Positions 21,646 to 24,932 of a stretch of 24,932 bases of DNA are shown here, piece after piece; position 1 is the first letter of the stretch, and the number at the start of each line of letters is the position of its first letter. A model generated the notes under the pieces. That model saw only the letters and a list, made by a program, of their open reading frames with translations, was not told where the DNA came from and made no database searches. Made by a program: the position numbers and the translations under genes. Origin of the DNA: Bacillota bacterium (GTDB taxonomy: Bacteria; Bacillota; Clostridia; Lachnospirales; Lachnospiraceae); assembly GCA_023399455.1 (NCBI GenBank), contig JAEWPN010000154.1, positions 1 through 24,932 of the forward strand, given 5' to 3'.

Positions 21646-22971
21646 ATGAACTATAAGGAAGCTATGGAATATATGGAGGAAGTAAATCAATACGGGAGTG
21701 TACTCGGTCTCGACAATATGAGAGAACTTTGCGGACGGTTAGGAAATCCGCAGAATGATTTACGCTTTATCCATATTGCAGGTACTAACGGAAAGGGTTC
21801 TGTTCTTGCATATCTTTCAACGGTTTTTAAAGCGGCAGGATATAAGACAGGAAGATACATATCGCCTGTTATTTTTGAATATAGGGAACGGATACAGGTC
21901 AATGGGCGTCCAATTACTAAACAGGCATTGTGCGAATGTCTGGAAGAGATCAAGCAGATGGTTGACGAAATCGTGGAGGAAGGTTTGCCGCATCCAACGC
22001 CTTTTGAAATCGAGACGGTTATGGCCTTTTTATACTTCAAAAAAATGAAATGCGACATTGTAATATTGGAAACAGGGATGGGTGGCTTGTCGGATGCGAC
22101 CAATATCATTTCAAACACTGTAGCGGCAGTGTTCGCATCGATCAGCATGGATCATATGCAGTATCTTGGAAAAACACAGGAAGAGATTGCCGAGAATAAG
22201 GCCGGAATCATAAAAAACGGTTGTTATGTAATTAGTGCGCTTCAAAAAACGGAGGTTTTATCTATTTTAATGAAACGGGCAGAAGATAAAAACAGCCCTT
22301 TTTTTGTAGTAGAAGAAGAAAGAATTACGCGGGTCAAATATGGTGTGGAAAAGCAGCGGTTTTCTTATGAAGGTTACAAGGATTTGGAAATTGGACTGGC
22401 AGGGAAACATCAGATTACGAATGCGGCGCTTGCAGTAAAGGTGATTGATGTATTGGGGCAGGCAGGCTATCCGGTTAAGGAAAAAGCGCTCAGGACGGGG
22501 CTTGCGGATACGGTGTGGCGAGGGCGGTTCAGCGTGATAGGAAGAAAACCGCTATTCATTGCTGACGGTGCGCATAACGAGGATGGAGCGAAGAAATTAG
22601 CCGATTCTATTCGCTTTTATTTTACAAATAAAAAGATAATTTATATAATGGGAATATTGAGGGACAAGGAATATGATAAAATTATAGGCGAAACCTATGG
22701 GTTGGCGCAGGATATCATTACGATCACGCCCCCGGGGAATCCCAGAGCTATGCACGCTTATGACTTGGCTAAGGAGGCGGAGAAGTTCCATCCGAGAGTG
22801 ACGGCTTCCGACAGCTTGGAGGAAGCCGTGGAACTTAGCTACTTGCTGGCGGATAAGGACAGCGTCATTATTGCCTTCGGTTCCTTGTCTTATCTTGGGG
22901 GATTAATTAGAATTATAGAGAATAGAGATAGAATCAGGAGTGATACACATGGTAAATCGGAAAAAAGTTGA
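21646..22971 (+). CDS. folC: Folylpolyglutamate synthase / dihydrofolate synthase FolC
   Basis: 441 residues from ATG 21646 ([13 protein letters not shown]), with AAAGGAG upstream; the longer frame from 21613 lacks a ribosome site. Mur-ligase-fold features: P-loop [66 protein letters not shown], the central-domain entry GRF ([23 protein letters not shown]) and a C-terminal domain. It adds glutamate to dihydropteroate and folates using ATP. It is the first gene of the folate cluster and overlaps folE by 23 bp. Confidence 0.95.
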   Translation: MNYKEAMEYMEEVNQYGSVLGLDNMRELCGRLGNPQNDLRFIHIAGTNGKGSVLAYLSTVFKAAGYKTGRYISPVIFEYRERIQVNGRPITKQALCECLEEIKQMVDEIVEEGLPHPTPFEIETVMAFLYFKKMKCDIVILETGMGGLSDATNIISNTVAAVFASISMDHMQYLGKTQEEIAENKAGIIKNGCYVISALQKTEVLSILMKRAEDKNSPFFVVEEERITRVKYGVEKQRFSYEGYKDLEIGLAGKHQITNAALAVKVIDVLGQAGYPVKEKALRTGLADTVWRGRFSVIGRKPLFIADGAHNEDGAKKLADSIRFYFTNKKIIYIMGILRDKEYDKIIGETYGLAQDIITITPPGNPRAMHAYDLAKEAEKFHPRVTASDSLEEAVELSYLLADKDSVIIAFGSLSYLGGLIRIIENRDRIRSDTHGKSEKS

Positions 22972-23509
22972 AGAAGGTGTCAGATTGCTTTTAGAAGGGA
23001 TTGGAGAGAATGTTTCGAGAGAAGGACTGATAGATACGCCGGACCGGATGGCGAGGATGTATGAAGAGATATTCGGCGGAATGGGAGAGGATGCTGCAGA
23101 ACATCTAGCAAAAACCTTTACGGCGGAAAATAATGAAATGGTAATAGAAAAAGATATCGTATTTTATTCTACCTGCGAGCACCATATGATGCCTTTTTAT
23201 GGAAAGGCCCATGTGGCTTATATTCCTGACGGGAAAGTGGTAGGAATTTCCAAATTGGCGAGGACAGTGGAGGTATATGCGAAACGTCTGCAGATACAGG
23301 AGCAAATGACTGCGCAGATAGCGGATGCAATTATGGAATATCTGAATCCTCAGGGGGTAATGGTCATGATAGAGGCGGAGCATATGTGCATGACCATGAG
23401 AGGAGTGAAGAAGCCGGGCAGCAAGACGGTAACCTTTGTGACGAGGGGTGCTTTTGCAGAAAATGAGAAACTGCAGAACACCTTTTTCCAGTTGGTTAAT
23501 TCCCATTGA
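22949..23509 (+). CDS. folE: GTP cyclohydrolase I FolE
   Basis: 186 residues from ATG 22949, with AGGAG 8 nt upstream; an upstream in-frame GTG at 22940 is too close to that site. Zinc ligands C76 and H79 ([13 protein letters not shown]) and C147 (HMCMTMRG) are present, along with GISKLAR and [12 protein letters not shown]. It converts GTP to 7,8-dihydroneopterin triphosphate, the entry to folate synthesis. It belongs to the type IA Zn enzyme and is translationally coupled with folC. The gene after it encodes an HD-domain hydrolase. Confidence 0.97.
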   Translation: MVNRKKVEEGVRLLLEGIGENVSREGLIDTPDRMARMYEEIFGGMGEDAAEHLAKTFTAENNEMVIEKDIVFYSTCEHHMMPFYGKAHVAYIPDGKVVGISKLARTVEVYAKRLQIQEQMTAQIADAIMEYLNPQGVMVMIEAEHMCMTMRGVKKPGSKTVTFVTRGAFAENEKLQNTFFQLVNSH

Positions 23510-23563
23510 TATGTCTCCGCCAGAAATAATATGTATTGATAGAAGAAGCGAGGTTATGGCCGG

Positions 23564-24061
23564 ATGGAGAATATAAGCAAGGAAAGAGTGAACAAGATAT
23601 TAGAGCACACATCTTATAAAGAGTATGTATGTAAAAATGAAAAAGCGGAAGCCGGACGCAAGTTCTGCCGTCACGACATGGTTCACTTTCTCGATGTGGC
23701 TCGGATTGCCATGATATTGAAGCTTAAGGAGGGGCAGCAGGCCGAGGAAGAACTTATATATGCGGCAGCTCTGCTTCATGATGTCGGAAGGCATGTTCAA
23801 TATGAGGAAGGAACGCCTCATGAAGAAGCAAGTGCTGTGTTAGCAGCACCTATCCTTGCGGATTGCGGGTTCGATGATAAAGAAACAAGTGTTATTTTAA
23901 AGGCGATTGCTTCTCATAGAAACCCGCAGACGGCTTTGGAATCTGGACTTTCCGGTTTGTTGTACCGTGCGGATAAGTTGAGTAGAAGCTGTTTTTGCTG
24001 CGAGGCGGAGAAGGAATGTGACTGGAAAAAGGACAAGAAAAATATGCGTTTGATATGGTAG
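23564..24061 (+). CDS. HD-domain phosphohydrolase in the folate operon
   Basis: 165 residues. HD-superfamily metal motifs: RHDMVHFLDVAR (H37, H41), ALLHDVGRH (H72-D73), GTPHEEAS and ASHRNP, the full H...HD...H...H series. The C-terminus has a Cys cluster CFCCEAEKECDW that may bind metal or a cofactor. It sits between folE and folP with short gaps (54 and 43 bp), so it is co-transcribed with folate genes. GAGG lies 12 nt before the ATG. Family members hydrolyse phosphate esters; no substrate is known for this one. Given its place, a pterin phosphate is a reasonable guess, but a housekeeping nucleotidase cannot be excluded. Confidence 0.88.
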   Translation: MENISKERVNKILEHTSYKEYVCKNEKAEAGRKFCRHDMVHFLDVARIAMILKLKEGQQAEEELIYAAALLHDVGRHVQYEEGTPHEEASAVLAAPILADCGFDDKETSVILKAIASHRNPQTALESGLSGLLYRADKLSRSCFCCEAEKECDWKKDKKNMRLIW

Positions 24062-24104
24062 TTCTGACAGAACAGAAAATATATAAAGAGAGAGGACAGC
24101 ACAA

Positions 24105-24929
24105 ATGCAGACGATGAAAATAGGCAGTAAGGATTTCGAAGTGAATAAGCATACTTACGTAATGGGAATCCTCAATGTAACGCCGGATTCTTTTTCTGAC
24201 GGCGGGAAATTTAACGACATGGACAAGGCGTTAATGCGTGCGGAAGAAATGATTTCGGAGGGCGCGGATATCATAGACATAGGCGGCGAATCCACCAGAC
24301 CCGGTTACATACAGCTTTCCGACGAGGAAGAAATCGAACGAACCGCACCCGTGGTAGAGGCGGTAAAGTGCCGTTTCGATATTCCGGTATCGCTGGATAC
24401 ATATAAAAGTAAGGTGGCACTTGCAGGAATAAAGGCCGGAGCCGATCTCATCAATGATATTTGGGGACTGAAATACGATAAAAACATGGCGGCGGTAATA
24501 GCAGAAAGCGGGCTTCCCTGTTGTCTCATGCACAATAGGAGCAAGCCGGATTATAACGATTACATGCAGGATGTAGCTGCTGATTTGGCAGAGACAATCC
24601 ATCTTGCGGGAAAAGCAGGTATTGCAGATGAGAACATCATTCTTGACCCGGGGGTGGGATTCGGCAAGACTTATGAAAACAATCTGGAAATCATCCACTG
24701 TCTGGAAGAACTTAGAATATTCGGCTATCCTATACTATTGGGAACGAGCCGAAAGTCGGTAATCGGCCTTACTCTGGATCTTCCTGCGACACAGCGGGTG
24801 GAAGGAACGTTGGTAACTACAGTATTTGCGGTAATTAAAGGCTGCTCCTTTGTCAGAGTGCATGACATCAAAGAAAATGTGCGGGCAATCCGTATGGCGG
24901 AAGCGATACTTATGCAGGGTAACAGCTGA
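24105..24929 (+). CDS. folP: Dihydropteroate synthase FolP
   Basis: 274 residues, complete, ending 3 bp before the window end. TIM-barrel DHPS motifs: MGILNVTPDSFSDGG (first signature), DIIDIGGESTRPGY (second signature), PVSLDTYKSKVA, LINDIWGL, ILDPGVGFGKTYENN, LLGTSRKSVIG and the C-terminal RVHDIKENVRAI. It joins dihydropterin pyrophosphate with p-aminobenzoate and is the sulfonamide target. AGAGAGG precedes the ATG. folK/folB are not in view and probably follow. Confidence 0.97.
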   Translation: MQTMKIGSKDFEVNKHTYVMGILNVTPDSFSDGGKFNDMDKALMRAEEMISEGADIIDIGGESTRPGYIQLSDEEEIERTAPVVEAVKCRFDIPVSLDTYKSKVALAGIKAGADLINDIWGLKYDKNMAAVIAESGLPCCLMHNRSKPDYNDYMQDVAADLAETIHLAGKAGIADENIILDPGVGFGKTYENNLEIIHCLEELRIFGYPILLGTSRKSVIGLTLDLPATQRVEGTLVTTVFAVIKGCSFVRVHDIKENVRAIRMAEAILMQGNS

Positions 24930-24932
24930 ATA

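Overview
The window looks like a chromosomal segment of a Gram-positive anaerobe of class Clostridia, most likely a Lachnospiraceae relative. The grounds are moderate GC, strong AGGAGG-type ribosome binding sites, two copies of the PF06541 'putative ABC transporter permease' family, a tryptophan T-box in front of a trpXYZ-type transporter, a pyrBI pair and a folC-folE-HD-folP cluster. I see no phage, transposase, integrase, rRNA, tRNA or CRISPR array.

Layout. 1-2839 (+): the end of a trypsin-like protease, a membrane-anchored protein of unknown function, a ZIP metal transporter and a bacteriohemerythrin. A bidirectional hairpin terminator separates these from a convergent AlaX-type tRNA-editing protein (2907-4085, -). 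4326-8271 (+): two G3E/COG0523 metallochaperone-type GTPases, the first with a 59-histidine repeat tail and the second fused to a DUF1980/TIGR03943-like domain, followed by a YlmH-type S4 protein and a PF06541 membrane protein, ending in a strong terminator. 8272-8749 is AT-rich and gene-free but ends in a promoter flanked by TAGTACTA operator-like sites. These drive a 51-codon ORF and a PAS-PAS-GGDEF-HD-GYP c-di-GMP enzyme. A PHP phosphoesterase converges on it.

11827-14978 (+): promoter, T-box leader with a UGG (Trp) specifier, terminator, then trpX-trpY-trpZ for tryptophan uptake. 15048-17060 (-): an ABC-F ATPase preceded by a long leader of about 440 nt with its own promoter, a 33-codon leader ORF, competing inverted repeats and two terminator-like hairpins, which is the layout of antibiotic-inducible attenuation. 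17213-17479 (+): an HPr-like protein lacking both phosphorylation sites. 17563-19228 (-): pyrBI, preceded by a promoter, a 31-codon leader peptide containing a U-rich run and an intrinsic terminator, the arrangement of UTP-sensing attenuation in enteric pyrBI. 19340-21551: a PH-domain protein, a MATE exporter and a second PF06541 protein. 21646-24929 (+): folate operon folC-folE-HD protein-folP, probably continuing past the window.

The most notable content is regulatory. Four loci carry readable cis-control: a Trp T-box, an ABC-F leader-peptide attenuator, a pyrBI leader-peptide attenuator and a palindromic operator over a c-di-GMP gene promoter. Several proteins have altered key residues (HPr-like, hemerythrin, second COG0523 protein, HD-GYP). 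The HD-domain protein inside the folate operon is a candidate for the unassigned dihydroneopterin-triphosphate dephosphorylation step.
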